Below are positions 9,401 to 16,746 of a stretch of DNA of 64,000 nucleotides, one piece after another. The DNA is taken from positions 868,001 through 932,000 of the forward strand of contig NZ_JAMGBA010000001.1 in the NCBI RefSeq assembly GCF_023516455.1, written 5' to 3'. The position numbers and the translations under genes are program-made. The notes under the pieces were generated by a model. The model was not told the origin of the DNA and did no database searches. It saw only the letters and a list, made by a program, of their open reading frames with translations. The stretch's first letter is position 1; each line of letters begins with the position of its first letter. The DNA comes from Sphingomonas caseinilytica (GTDB taxonomy: Bacteria > Pseudomonadota > Alphaproteobacteria > Sphingomonadales > Sphingomonadaceae).

Positions 9401-9705
9401 CCAATGACCAGGTTGCTGATTTGCTGGGTTCGAAAGCCGACGCGGTCGAGCGTATAGCTGCCCTGCACACCGCGGCGCTCCAGCTCATCCTTGATGAAAT
9501 CGTCGGCGATCGGCTTTCGCCATACCCACAGCGCGGCGGCGGCGATGACCAGCAGGATGATGAATAGGAGCAGCCCGACCTTGGTCAGCCGCCAGGCTCG
9601 ATGCCAGCCGCTTCGGTCGTGCACCACGACCTGTTCGACGAGCGCGCCATGTTGCGGCGCCACGCGGACATGCTCGGCATTACCCTGTTCCTTGTCCGCA
9701 CTCAT
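6445..9705 (-). CDS. ydbH: YdbH-family AsmA-like intermembrane phospholipid transport protein
   Basis: 1086 residues. One N-terminal membrane anchor (about residues 42-62, KVGLLLFIILLVIAAAALW) is followed by about a thousand residues of repetitive beta-rich sequence (DVSVDARDATIAL-type strands) that in the AsmA/TamB/YhdP/YdbH family folds into a hydrophobic groove crossing the periplasm. The C-terminus ends in a low-complexity Glu/Gln/Thr/Pro tail. It is longer than E. coli YdbH (about 880). It heads the ydbH-ynbE-ydbL operon. Bridging function is inferred from the family and the conserved three-gene context. Confidence 0.9.
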   Translation of the reverse strand: MSADKEQGNAEHVRVAPQHGALVEQVVVHDRSGWHRAWRLTKVGLLLFIILLVIAAAALWVWRKPIADDFIKDELERRGVQGSYTLDRVGFRTQQISNLVIGDPAKPDLTVRRAVIQLRILWNGSFEVYRIAARGVRLKGRLLPDGRVTWGQVDKLLPPPSGKPFRLPDISVDARDATIALATPYGPMGFALQGEGNLSGGFAGQLAASAPGLKFGACNLDRFRAHVDVGVTARRPNVKGPIGAEALSCPSSNLLLAQPRMEIDSSFAEGFDSFRGGGRLTMANFQAGANGMAGVVSNLTFNGTPARALGRIDLLAQQSRLDRIAAGRTRFEGRYRLEAGAGGLVAIGDYGANDVRVNPSLFTMLVDPLAALDGTPLGPIGLAISNSIRRAIGRFNVEGSLRLVNQRGGGAIRIETANAAAPTGAKIQASGGDGVTYYWPSGKMRIDGNFALQGGGLPTARIALSQPRSGAPMSGTATIAPYRVGNTRLAMAPIRFAAGRDGSTQLQTVALLDGPVPGGFVRGLRLPIDASFGGSSKFTFGKRCIEASFASFQMGSLRLNPARLPVCPIGPAIAYQGRGGAIQFGANLNRPRFVGSMGQSPFSAAASSARLLTERFALADLAVRMGRADSPVSIDAARLEGNYKGVGTFSGGTATLGRVPLLVSEASGDWRMGNGGVSISGGMLLAHRVEQPNFYPLRSDDMKLVMADGKINATGSLHHPASGTKITDVTIQHNLDNGNGNAVLDVPGVTFGPGLQPEELTRLSEGVVALVMGRLSGQGQINWTGSGEVTSTGEFTAHGMDLAASFGPVTGLTGTIRFTDLLGLQTAPGQTVSLASVNAGILVENGVIRYQLLPDNLVKIERGEWPFMGGQLILQETILNFGRPSPKRLTFEVVGLDAKTFVDSMGFKEISATGTFDGVLPMIFDDEGGRIVGGRLDSREGGGTLSYNGVVNKADLGMMGSLAFDALRDLKFRSMIIRLDGYLDGEFATRLAIQGVGLGNTSTQQFIKSVNRIPFNFNVTIKGPFRALIATAKSFRDPTQVIEPALPRPLDEVPGIVVETRRREESEQQSQTPVEQEITPTPTKQP

Positions 9706-9806
9706 CCCGGTCCAAAACCTCCCGGATCGCCGATCGTTCCGTTACCGCATCGATGCGGCGTTGCATGGGAAACGCGCTTTGCCTAGCCTAGGCTCCGCTC
9801 GGGATT

Positions 9807-10511
9807 GTGGGTTTTAGTGGGAAAAGCCGCTTGGCTGACGTTCCGAGTAGTTCAAATGGACATCGTTCCCGCCTTCGCCAGCGCCTGTTCGAGGGTGGTG
9901 GAAAGGCGCTGCTCGACCATGAGCTGGTCGAATATCTACTGGCCCTTGCAGTCCCGCGCCGCGACACGAAGACCCAGGCCAAGGAGCTGATCGCGCGGTT
10001 CGGAGGGATCGGTCCGCTGCTGTCCGCCTGTCCTGTTGCCCTGCGCCGCGAAGGACTGAGCGAAGGGATGATCGGAGCGCTCAAGATCGCCGAGGCCAGC
10101 GCGTTGCGCATGCTCGAGACGCGGATCGAGGGTCGCCCAATCCTGTCGAGCTGGGATGCGCTTGGCGACTATCTCCAGGCAGCCATGGCCCATTCGCCCA
10201 TCGAGGAAGTGCGGATCCTTTTCCTCAACGCCCGAAACATGCTGCTCGCCAATGAGTCAATGTGGCGCGGCTCGGTCGACGAGGCCCCGGTTCACGTTCG
10301 CGAAGTGATCGGCCGTGCGATCCAGCTCGGAGCGACCGCGATCATCATCGTCCACAATCATCCGTCCGGCGACCCTTCTCCCAGCAGCCAGGATATCCGG
10401 ATGACGAAGGAACTGATCGAGGCCGGCCGCCACATGCGGGTTACGGTCCATGATCATGTCATCGTCGGCTTGCGCGGGCGCAGCAGCATGAAGGCGATGG
10501 GGCTGATCTAG
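9807..10511 (+). CDS. radC: RadC family JAB/MPN-domain protein
   Basis: 234 residues: an N-terminal helix-hairpin-helix-like region (GHRSRLRQRLFEGGGKALLDHE) and a C-terminal JAB1/MPN metalloprotease-like domain with the JAMM motif HNHPSGDPSPSSQD. Family proteins are called RadC but a DNA repair role has not held up; function is uncertain. The GTG at 9807 is the longest start; a TTG at 9831 would place translation just before the conserved GHR motif. It is divergent from ydbH. Confidence 0.87.
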   Translation: MGFSGKSRLADVPSSSNGHRSRLRQRLFEGGGKALLDHELVEYLLALAVPRRDTKTQAKELIARFGGIGPLLSACPVALRREGLSEGMIGALKIAEASALRMLETRIEGRPILSSWDALGDYLQAAMAHSPIEEVRILFLNARNMLLANESMWRGSVDEAPVHVREVIGRAIQLGATAIIIVHNHPSGDPSPSSQDIRMTKELIEAGRHMRVTVHDHVIVGLRGRSSMKAMGLI

Positions 10512-10630
10512 CCGGAAGCCGACACTCGACCGCGTTCGGTTGTTCGTCCGTAGAAGCATGTTTGAGCTCGGTTGAATTGGCGGCCAACCCAATCGGCAAG
10601 ACATCCCGTTACCTCGGAGGCTTCCAGATC

Positions 10631-11074
10631 ATGCCGGTTTCTATCCAATTAGCGGCGCTCCTTCTCGCTTCCGCCTCCACGCCAACGGAGACTGCGCCGG
10701 ATCGGGCGATGATCGTGAAGGCCTTCGACGAGGTGGTGTTCGTGCCGATCATCAAGTCCCGGCCCGATGGTCCGCAAATGGGCGTCCTGCGCGGCAATCC
10801 CAATGAGGGGCCGTCCGACATGATCCTGAAAATGCCCAAGGGCCCGGGCACCTTGCACACCCATACCGCCGACTATCACCTGACGATCATCAGTGGCGAA
10901 ATGAAGCATTGGGATGCTTCCAGTGACGAATCCAAGGTCCGTCCGCTCGGCCCGGGGAGCTACTGGTTCCAGCCCGGCGGCGAACCGCACGCCGACGCCT
11001 GTCTGTCCGACGAGTGCGTGATGTTCATCCACTGGTCCGGCAAGCGCGACGGGCAGTTGTACAAACCTCAGTAG
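10631..11074 (+). CDS. Secreted cupin-domain protein
   Basis: 147 residues: a short signal peptide (MPVSIQLAALLLASAS) and one cupin barrel with metal-binding-type histidines in GTLHTHTADYHLTIISGE and a second motif GSYWFQPGGEPHADAC. The shape resembles ChrR/DUF4437 cupins, often of unknown activity. The start at 10631 has GGAGG at 10616-10620; an upstream ATG-less TTG/ATG extension from 10562 would bury the signal peptide. It is followed, convergently, by the TIR gene. Substrate cannot be read from sequence. Confidence 0.78.
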   Translation: MPVSIQLAALLLASASTPTETAPDRAMIVKAFDEVVFVPIIKSRPDGPQMGVLRGNPNEGPSDMILKMPKGPGTLHTHTADYHLTIISGEMKHWDASSDESKVRPLGPGSYWFQPGGEPHADACLSDECVMFIHWSGKRDGQLYKPQ

Positions 11075-11132
11075 TGTGATGAAGGCGACCCAAATCAGCC
11101 GTGGCGGAAGATCGCTTCGGCGGCCCTACCTG

Positions 11133-12728
11133 CTACGCTCGACGATAATCGGCGTTGGTCCCAGCCTGTTGCCAGTATCGCGTGAGGCCAATCTCATTCA
11201 CCAGACCTTCGAAACGAGCGTCGGCTCGCAAAGCGCGCATTGTCGGCAGGAACAGGAATCGCGTGTCACGCGCGTCCAGCGTCACGTCTGGACGGCTGGT
11301 CGCGGATGCCCGATCGGGGATCGAGAAACCGCGCGAAAAATAATAGGCGTCCGCGATTTGAAAAGCTTCGTCGGCGAAGCCCGTCATTCCCAAATATTGA
11401 ATAGCCATTCTGGCCAGCCAAGCGGCTTCCCGGGACTGCTGCATCAAGGCGCTCTTCGCCGCCTCGCGGTCGGACGGAGCGTTGCTGACCAGCGCCCGCG
11501 CCACTGCCGCTTGCAAGGCTAGCTCCTCCGGCGGGATCGATGCTGGCTTGTTCGCTGGATCCTGGGTCATTGCCAGGGCTGCGCCAGGCTGGCCACCCGT
11601 CAGCAGCATGTCGAACCTGGTCTGCCATATGACCTCATGCGTCCGGTAGATGGAGTCGGCTTCCTCCAATACCCTATCCGCTTCCTCTGTCTTGCCTGAG
11701 CCCCAAAGCGCCTGGATGTGCCAGCGATACTGGTTGGGAGGTGGCGCTTCATCCCTGATCTTTTCGAAGAGCTCGCTCGCTTCAGACAGCCGCCCGACGA
11801 GCGTCAGCAGCCAGCCTAAACAGAAACTCACCAGCCACTTTCCTGGCTGATCGCTGACTCCTCTACGAAACTCCCGCTCCATCAAAAGCCAGTTGCCTCG
11901 CATCGGCCGCGCGTAGGCGACCGCGGATCGCCCGTAGGCGTTTCTTGGATCAAGTTGCAGGGCCCGCTGGCCGGCTTCATGAGCCCGCTCCCAAATGGCC
12001 GTTCGCTCCGATGCGGTGACAAACCAATGAGCACGGTCGGCATAGGCAACGCCGAGGAAGCCCCAGGCGTCCGCATTGTCGGGCGCAACCGTGGTCGCGC
12101 GGCGGTACAATCCAATCGCTTGAGCATTGCCCTCGCCGGAGCCTTGGGTCCAGGCCTGCCGGGCCTTGCCAAACAGCGCTTCGACTTCGGGCGGGTTCGA
12201 AGGCTCCTTCGCGCGAAGCAGCAGGAAGCCGGTCGCGCCGATGGCGGCGACGGCACCGCCGACGACCAGCGTTCGACGCGCCAGCGCCGGTGCCGGTGCT
12301 GCGTGTTTTTGCGGTGGGATGTCACGGACTTCCCCGGTCCCTGGGGCAAGCTCGTCGACGGCCTGCTGTAATGCACGCATCCCCGTCGAACTCGCCCGAA
12401 GGCCCGAGCCGGACAGGTCGATGGTCTGATACTGTCGAAATCCCAACGGCGCTTGTGATCCATCCACGGTAACCGGCACCAGCCGTCCAGAGTCGCGTCC
12501 GCTTGCCGCCTCGTCCCGCACCCAGGCACTGTCGATGGAGTGTTCCGACCATAGAACCACGACGGCATCGGCCCGCATCAGCGCCTGCTCGATTACCTTG
12601 CTGTACTGGGCCCCGCCCTTGATGTGGCGGTCCCACCATACGGAATGCCCAGCGCTTTCCAGCGCAAGCACTATCGTCCGCGCCTTATCGCTGTCATCTC
12701 GATCGTAGCTCAAGAATACGCTAGCCAA
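11133..12728 (-). CDS. TIR domain - membrane helix - TPR protein
   Basis: 531 residues. An N-terminal TIR domain (residues 1-105: MASVFLSYDRDD, then WWDRHIKGG, AVVVLWSEHS, SAWVRDE) is followed by one membrane helix (about 153-172) and a periplasmic or lumenal TPR array with alanine-rich helices. Glu73 in SAWVRDE aligns by eye with the catalytic glutamate of NAD-cleaving TIR proteins such as SARM1, so NADase activity is possible but unproven. Bacterial TIR-TPR proteins are signalling or defence factors. A second protein of the same layout lies at 47896-50175. No operon partner is adjacent. Confidence 0.85.
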   Translation of the reverse strand: MASVFLSYDRDDSDKARTIVLALESAGHSVWWDRHIKGGAQYSKVIEQALMRADAVVVLWSEHSIDSAWVRDEAASGRDSGRLVPVTVDGSQAPLGFRQYQTIDLSGSGLRASSTGMRALQQAVDELAPGTGEVRDIPPQKHAAPAPALARRTLVVGGAVAAIGATGFLLLRAKEPSNPPEVEALFGKARQAWTQGSGEGNAQAIGLYRRATTVAPDNADAWGFLGVAYADRAHWFVTASERTAIWERAHEAGQRALQLDPRNAYGRSAVAYARPMRGNWLLMEREFRRGVSDQPGKWLVSFCLGWLLTLVGRLSEASELFEKIRDEAPPPNQYRWHIQALWGSGKTEEADRVLEEADSIYRTHEVIWQTRFDMLLTGGQPGAALAMTQDPANKPASIPPEELALQAAVARALVSNAPSDREAAKSALMQQSREAAWLARMAIQYLGMTGFADEAFQIADAYYFSRGFSIPDRASATSRPDVTLDARDTRFLFLPTMRALRADARFEGLVNEIGLTRYWQQAGTNADYRRA

Positions 12729-12828
12729 GAGCGGCCCCTAACTAGAACGGCAAAAAACTGCGCTAAAAACCGTCGACAGACAAGCGGGGCTAAAGCGCGC
12801 AAGCCATCATTGGACTGATCTCCCGCTC

Positions 12829-12861
12829 ATGTCCGCTTTCCACCCAATGCGGTCGTAAGCG
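12829..12861. repeat. Dispersed hairpin repeat, copy 1 (GCTTTCCACCC family)
   Basis: Core TCCGCTTTCCACCCAATGCG between short inverted arms (ATGTCCGC and GCGGTCGTAAGCG side), in the spacer upstream of purB. Related copies occur at 33221-33288, 33336-33370 and 37409-37446 in this window. When translated these elements give the peptide NGWKADI, which I know from many spurious sphingomonad ORFs, so a genus-wide repeat family is inferred. Confidence 0.7.
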
Positions 12862-12934
12862 TCGCCCAATCGTTGCCCCACCGCCTTACCCTTGCTAGGC
12901 GCGCGGCAATTCCACGCTAACGCAAAGGCCCCGC

Positions 12935-14257
12935 ATGGTCCCCCGCTATTCCCGTCCCGCGATGACCGCCATCTGGTCGTCGGAGAACCGCTATCAGATC
13001 TGGTGGGCGATCGAGGTGTTTGCCGCGGAGGCGATGGGGAAGATCGGGATGATCCCGGCCGACGACGCCGCCACCATCCGCAAGGCTTTTGACGCGAACG
13101 TGCTGGGCGAGATCGACGTCCCGGCGATCGACGCGATCGAGGCGGTCACCAAGCATGACGTGATCGCCTTCCTGACCTGGGCCGGCGAGAAATTGGGGCC
13201 GGAGCGGCGCTGGTTGCACCAGGGAATGACGTCGAGCGACGTTCTCGACACCAGCCTGGCGGTGCAGCTGATGCAGTCGGCGGACCTGCTGCTTGAGGAT
13301 CTGGACCAGCTGTTGGCAGTGCTGAAGCGGCGGGCGTTCGAACATAAGCTGACCCCGACGATCGGCCGCAGCCATGGCATCCATGCCGAGCCGGTGACCT
13401 TCGGCCTGAAGCTGGCGCAGGCATATGCCGAGTTCGACCGCAACCGGGCCCGCCTCAAGGCCGCGCGCGACGATATCGCAACCTGCGCCATTTCCGGCGC
13501 CGTTGGCACCTTCGCCAACATCGACCCGGCGGTCGAGGAGCATGTCGCGAAGGAGCTGGGTTTAACCCCCGAGCCGACCTCGACCCAGGTCATCCCGCGC
13601 GACAGGCATGCCATGTTCTTCGCGACCTTGGGCGTCGTCGCCTCGTCGATCGAGCGGCTGGCGGTCGAGATCCGCCACCTGCAGCGGACCGAGGTGCTGG
13701 AGGCCGAGGAATATTTCTCGCCGGGCCAGAAGGGCAGTTCGGCCATGCCGCACAAGCGCAACCCGGTGCTGACCGAGAATCTGACCGGTCTTGCCCGGGT
13801 GGTCCGTTCGGCGGTCGTCCCGGCGATGGAGAATGTCGCGCTATGGCATGAGCGGGACATCAGCCACTCGTCCGTCGAGCGGTTCATCGGGCCGGATGCT
13901 TGCATCACGCTCGACTTCGCACTGGCCCGCCTGACGGGCGTCATCGACAAGCTGCTGGTCTATCCCGACCGCATGCAGAAGAACCTCGATAAGATGGGCG
14001 GCCTCGTCCATTCGCAGCGGGTGCTACTGGCGCTGACACAGGCCGGGCTTTCCCGCGAGGACAGCTATGCGCTGGTGCAGCGCAACGCGATGAAGGTGTG
14101 GGAGTCGGACGGACAGCTGTCGCTGCTTGACCTGCTCAAGGGCGATGCGGACGTCACGGCCAAGTTGGATGAAGCACAGCTCGAGGAGCTGTTCGACCTC
14201 GGCTATCATTTGAAGCGCGTAGACCAGATTTTCGAGCGCGTGTTCGGCGCCGCCTGA
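12935..14257 (+). CDS. purB: Adenylosuccinate lyase
   Basis: 440 residues, the usual length. It starts with MVPRYSRPAMTAIW, typical of the family, and holds the fumarase/aspartase superfamily signature GSSAMPHKRNP near residue 265 and the catalytic region TSSDVLDTS. PurB cleaves SAICAR to AICAR and adenylosuccinate to AMP plus fumarate in purine synthesis. It is followed 14 bp later by an AhpD-like gene on the same strand. Confidence 0.97.
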   Translation: MVPRYSRPAMTAIWSSENRYQIWWAIEVFAAEAMGKIGMIPADDAATIRKAFDANVLGEIDVPAIDAIEAVTKHDVIAFLTWAGEKLGPERRWLHQGMTSSDVLDTSLAVQLMQSADLLLEDLDQLLAVLKRRAFEHKLTPTIGRSHGIHAEPVTFGLKLAQAYAEFDRNRARLKAARDDIATCAISGAVGTFANIDPAVEEHVAKELGLTPEPTSTQVIPRDRHAMFFATLGVVASSIERLAVEIRHLQRTEVLEAEEYFSPGQKGSSAMPHKRNPVLTENLTGLARVVRSAVVPAMENVALWHERDISHSSVERFIGPDACITLDFALARLTGVIDKLLVYPDRMQKNLDKMGGLVHSQRVLLALTQAGLSREDSYALVQRNAMKVWESDGQLSLLDLLKGDADVTAKLDEAQLEELFDLGYHLKRVDQIFERVFGAA

Positions 14258-14271
14258 AAGGAGGCTCGGTC

Positions 14272-14721
14272 ATGACAATGCGTCTGAATTACGGGGTCGT
14301 CGCTCCCGAAGCGATCAAGGCGATGATGGGCCTTGAGCAGACGGTCGAGGCGATGGGGCTGGACCGGAAGCTTGTCCACCTGATCAAGCTTCGCGCGTCG
14401 CAGATCAACGGCTGCGCTTACTGCATCGACATGCACAATAGAGAGGCGCGGCACGACGGCGAGCGGCAGCAGCGGCTCGACCTGCTCCCCGCCTGGCGCG
14501 AGACCAATTTCTTCGACGAGCGGGAACGCGCGGTACTCGGCTGGACCGAAGCCTTGACCCTGATTTCGGAAACCAATGCGCCCGATGCCGATTATGAGGC
14601 ATTGGCAGCGGCGTTCGATGAGAAGGAGCGGGTCGCGGTGACGCTTGCGATTGGGGCGATCAATGCGTGGAACCGGATCGCCATCGGCTTTAGAACGCCC
14701 GTAGCCAGGGCCAAGGAATGA
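14272..14721 (+). CDS. Carboxymuconolactone decarboxylase / AhpD-like protein
   Basis: 149 residues, one alkylhydroperoxidase-type fold with the redox motif CAYCIDMHNREAR (Cys-x-x-Cys plus His), as in AhpD and related peroxidases. An all-alpha protein acting in the cytoplasm on peroxides is expected. GGAGG lies at the purB stop, 7 bases before ATG, so it is translated right after purB and may be co-transcribed. No partner peroxiredoxin is nearby. Confidence 0.88.
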   Translation: MTMRLNYGVVAPEAIKAMMGLEQTVEAMGLDRKLVHLIKLRASQINGCAYCIDMHNREARHDGERQQRLDLLPAWRETNFFDERERAVLGWTEALTLISETNAPDADYEALAAAFDEKERVAVTLAIGAINAWNRIAIGFRTPVARAKE

Positions 14722-14747
14722 CCCCTTTCATGTTGCTCGGAGCGTAA

Positions 14748-15566
14748 ATGGCCGCCGTTCAGCCTTGTGCCCTGTTGCTGGTAATCGGACCCGACTGGCA
14801 CGTCGAAACCGTAAGCGCCAATGTCGGCATGCTGGGCGATATCCGCCCCGCGACCGTCGTCGGCCAACCTCTTGCCGATGTGATTGGCAGCAAGGCCATT
14901 CATAGCTTGCGCAATCGCCTCGCGTGGCTGTCGAGCGACGAGAGCGAAGTCCAGGATTATGGCGTCGAATGGGGCGACGTGATGCTCGACATCCGTGCGA
15001 CCGGCGACGACGGCCGCTACCTGATCGAGGCGGAGCTGGCGGCGGAACCGCGACTGCCGGACGGCATTGGCATGGTTCGTTCGATGAGCGACCGCCTGAC
15101 CGGAAACGAGCCGGTGGAGCTGGCAGGCCAGGCCATGCGGCTTCTGCATTCGCTGATCGGGTTCGAAAAGGTGGTGATCTGCGACGATCTGGGCGCGGTG
15201 ATCGCTTCCAACCTGAAATCCGACACTGAAGGCACCTTCCCGACCACGAATGGATCGCGCCTCATTGCCGATCGGGACGCCGAGCAAGTGCCGCTGGTTG
15301 GCAACGAGGAAGACGAGCTTCTGGCCAAGGCCGCCTATCTTGCCCCCGGGGCTGAAGAGGTCGAACGGCTGGCCGGATTGGGTATCGCATCGACCATGTC
15401 GCTGCCGCTGCGTATCGACGGCGAACTGGTCGCCTCGCTCCATGCCTTCAACTCAACGCCAAAGCGCATTGGGGCCGAGCGGCGCTCAGTGGCACATTTG
15501 TTTGCGGAACGGCTCGTCGCGCGGATGGCGCGCCGAGGGTGGGGCAAATATGCCCTAACCCCCTAA
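14748..15566 (+). CDS. Minimal phytochrome-like PAS-GAF protein without output domain
   Basis: 272 residues. Residues 1-100 match the phytochrome PAS_2 region: VQPCALLLVIGPDWHVETVS corresponds to the IQPHGALLVL block, then ATVVGQPLADVIG. Residues 120-265 resemble a GAF domain, ending in MSLPLRIDGELVASLHAFNS and a helix, as in bacteriophytochromes. The protein starts at the PAS motif, so the N-terminal bilin-binding cysteine of bacteriophytochromes is absent; there is no PHY domain, kinase or cyclase. The GAF bilin-pocket signature is not recognisable either. It overlaps dnaJ by 12 bp at its 3' end. Likely a sensor or scaffold; cofactor unknown. Confidence 0.72.
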   Translation: MAAVQPCALLLVIGPDWHVETVSANVGMLGDIRPATVVGQPLADVIGSKAIHSLRNRLAWLSSDESEVQDYGVEWGDVMLDIRATGDDGRYLIEAELAAEPRLPDGIGMVRSMSDRLTGNEPVELAGQAMRLLHSLIGFEKVVICDDLGAVIASNLKSDTEGTFPTTNGSRLIADRDAEQVPLVGNEEDELLAKAAYLAPGAEEVERLAGLGIASTMSLPLRIDGELVASLHAFNSTPKRIGAERRSVAHLFAERLVARMARRGWGKYALTP

Positions 15567-16682
15567 GGCGTCCTTGATCCGGCGGAAGAAGCCCTTGCTT
15601 GCCGGGCATTCGTCACCGGTCTCGGTGTCGCGGAACTGCTCGAGAATGGCGCGCTGATCCTTCGACAGCTTGGTCGGTGTTTCGACCAGGATCCTGGCCA
15701 TGAGATCGCCTCGGCCGCGGCCGTTGAGAACGCTCATGCCGGCACCCCGCTGGCGGATCGTCTCGCCCGACTGGATGCCCGCCGGGATCTTCAGTTCGAT
15801 CCGCTCGCCGTCGATGCCTGGGATGGTGATGCAGCCGCCCAGCGCTGCCGTTGTGAAGGTGATCGGCGCCTCCGCCACGAGGGTCGTCCCGTCGCGGCCG
15901 AAGATGGAGTGGCGCTTCATGTGGACGAACAGGTAAAGGTCGCCCGCCGGCGCACCGCGCATCCCGGCCTCACCTTCTCCGGCGACGCGAATGCGCGTGC
16001 CTTCGTCGACGCCGGCGGGAATGTTGACGTTGAGCTTGCGGGTCTTGAGCGCTCGGCCTTCGCCTTCGCACGACGGGCAGGGATCGGCGATGGTCTGGCC
16101 CGAGCCCATGCAGCCGGGACAAGTCCTTTCGACGACGAAAAATCCCTGTTGCGCACGAACCTTGCCCGCGCCGCCGCAACTAGGGCAGCTTTGGGCCGCC
16201 GTATGACCGCGCGAACCCGATGCGTTGCAAGCTTCGCAGGCGGCAAGCGCCTGTACGGCGATCGTCTTCTCGATGCCCGAATAGGCCTCTTCCAGCGATA
16301 GCTCGAGGTCGTAGCGAAGGTCCGAGCCGCGGGCCGCGCTGGCCCGCTGCGCGCGGGGATCCATGAATTCGCCGAAGATCGACGAGAATATGTCGGAGAA
16401 GCCTTCGAATCCGCCGCCGCCTGCGCCGCCGAAGGGACCTTGCCCATTCGAGCCATTCTGGAATGCGGCGTGGCCGAAGCGGTCGTAGGCCGCGCGCTTT
16501 TGCGGGTCCTTCAGGACGTCATAGGCCTCATTCAAGGCCTTGAAGTGCGCTTCCTTGTCGGTGCAGCCGCCATGGCGGTCGGGATGGCAATCCATCGCCG
16601 CCTTGCGGTAGGCCGCCTTGATCGTCTTGTCGTCGGCTCCCTTGGGGACGCCGAGCAGTTCGTAATAATCCGTGGCCATCAT
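15555..16682 (-). CDS. dnaJ: Chaperone DnaJ
   Basis: 375 residues: J domain with HPD motif (MDCHPDRHGG), a Gly/Phe-rich stretch (GPFGGAGGGGFEGFSDIF), four zinc-finger CxxCxGxG repeats (CEACNASG, CPSCGGAG, CPGCMGSG, CPSCEGEG) and the two C-terminal substrate domains. Co-chaperone that stimulates DnaK ATPase. It lies 64 bp after dnaK on the same strand, with a hairpin in the gap. Two adjacent ATG codons are possible starts. Confidence 0.97.
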   Translation of the reverse strand: MMATDYYELLGVPKGADDKTIKAAYRKAAMDCHPDRHGGCTDKEAHFKALNEAYDVLKDPQKRAAYDRFGHAAFQNGSNGQGPFGGAGGGGFEGFSDIFSSIFGEFMDPRAQRASAARGSDLRYDLELSLEEAYSGIEKTIAVQALAACEACNASGSRGHTAAQSCPSCGGAGKVRAQQGFFVVERTCPGCMGSGQTIADPCPSCEGEGRALKTRKLNVNIPAGVDEGTRIRVAGEGEAGMRGAPAGDLYLFVHMKRHSIFGRDGTTLVAEAPITFTTAALGGCITIPGIDGERIELKIPAGIQSGETIRQRGAGMSVLNGRGRGDLMARILVETPTKLSKDQRAILEQFRDTETGDECPASKGFFRRIKDALGG

Positions 16683-16698
16683 TCCCCACCCATGACGA

Positions 16699-16732
16699 AC
16701 GGCGCCGACCGATTTTCATCCGCCGGCGCCGT
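16699..16732 (-). promoter_or_regulatory. Inverted repeat in dnaK-dnaJ spacer
   Basis: ACGGCGCCG at 16699-16707 and CGGCGCCGT at 16724-16732 form a 9-bp perfect stem with a 16-base loop. No T run follows in the minus direction, so it is not a full terminator. It could be a processing or attenuation hairpin that sets the ratio of DnaK to DnaJ; this is inference. Confidence 0.55.
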
Positions 16733-16746
16733 CAATGTCATGACCC

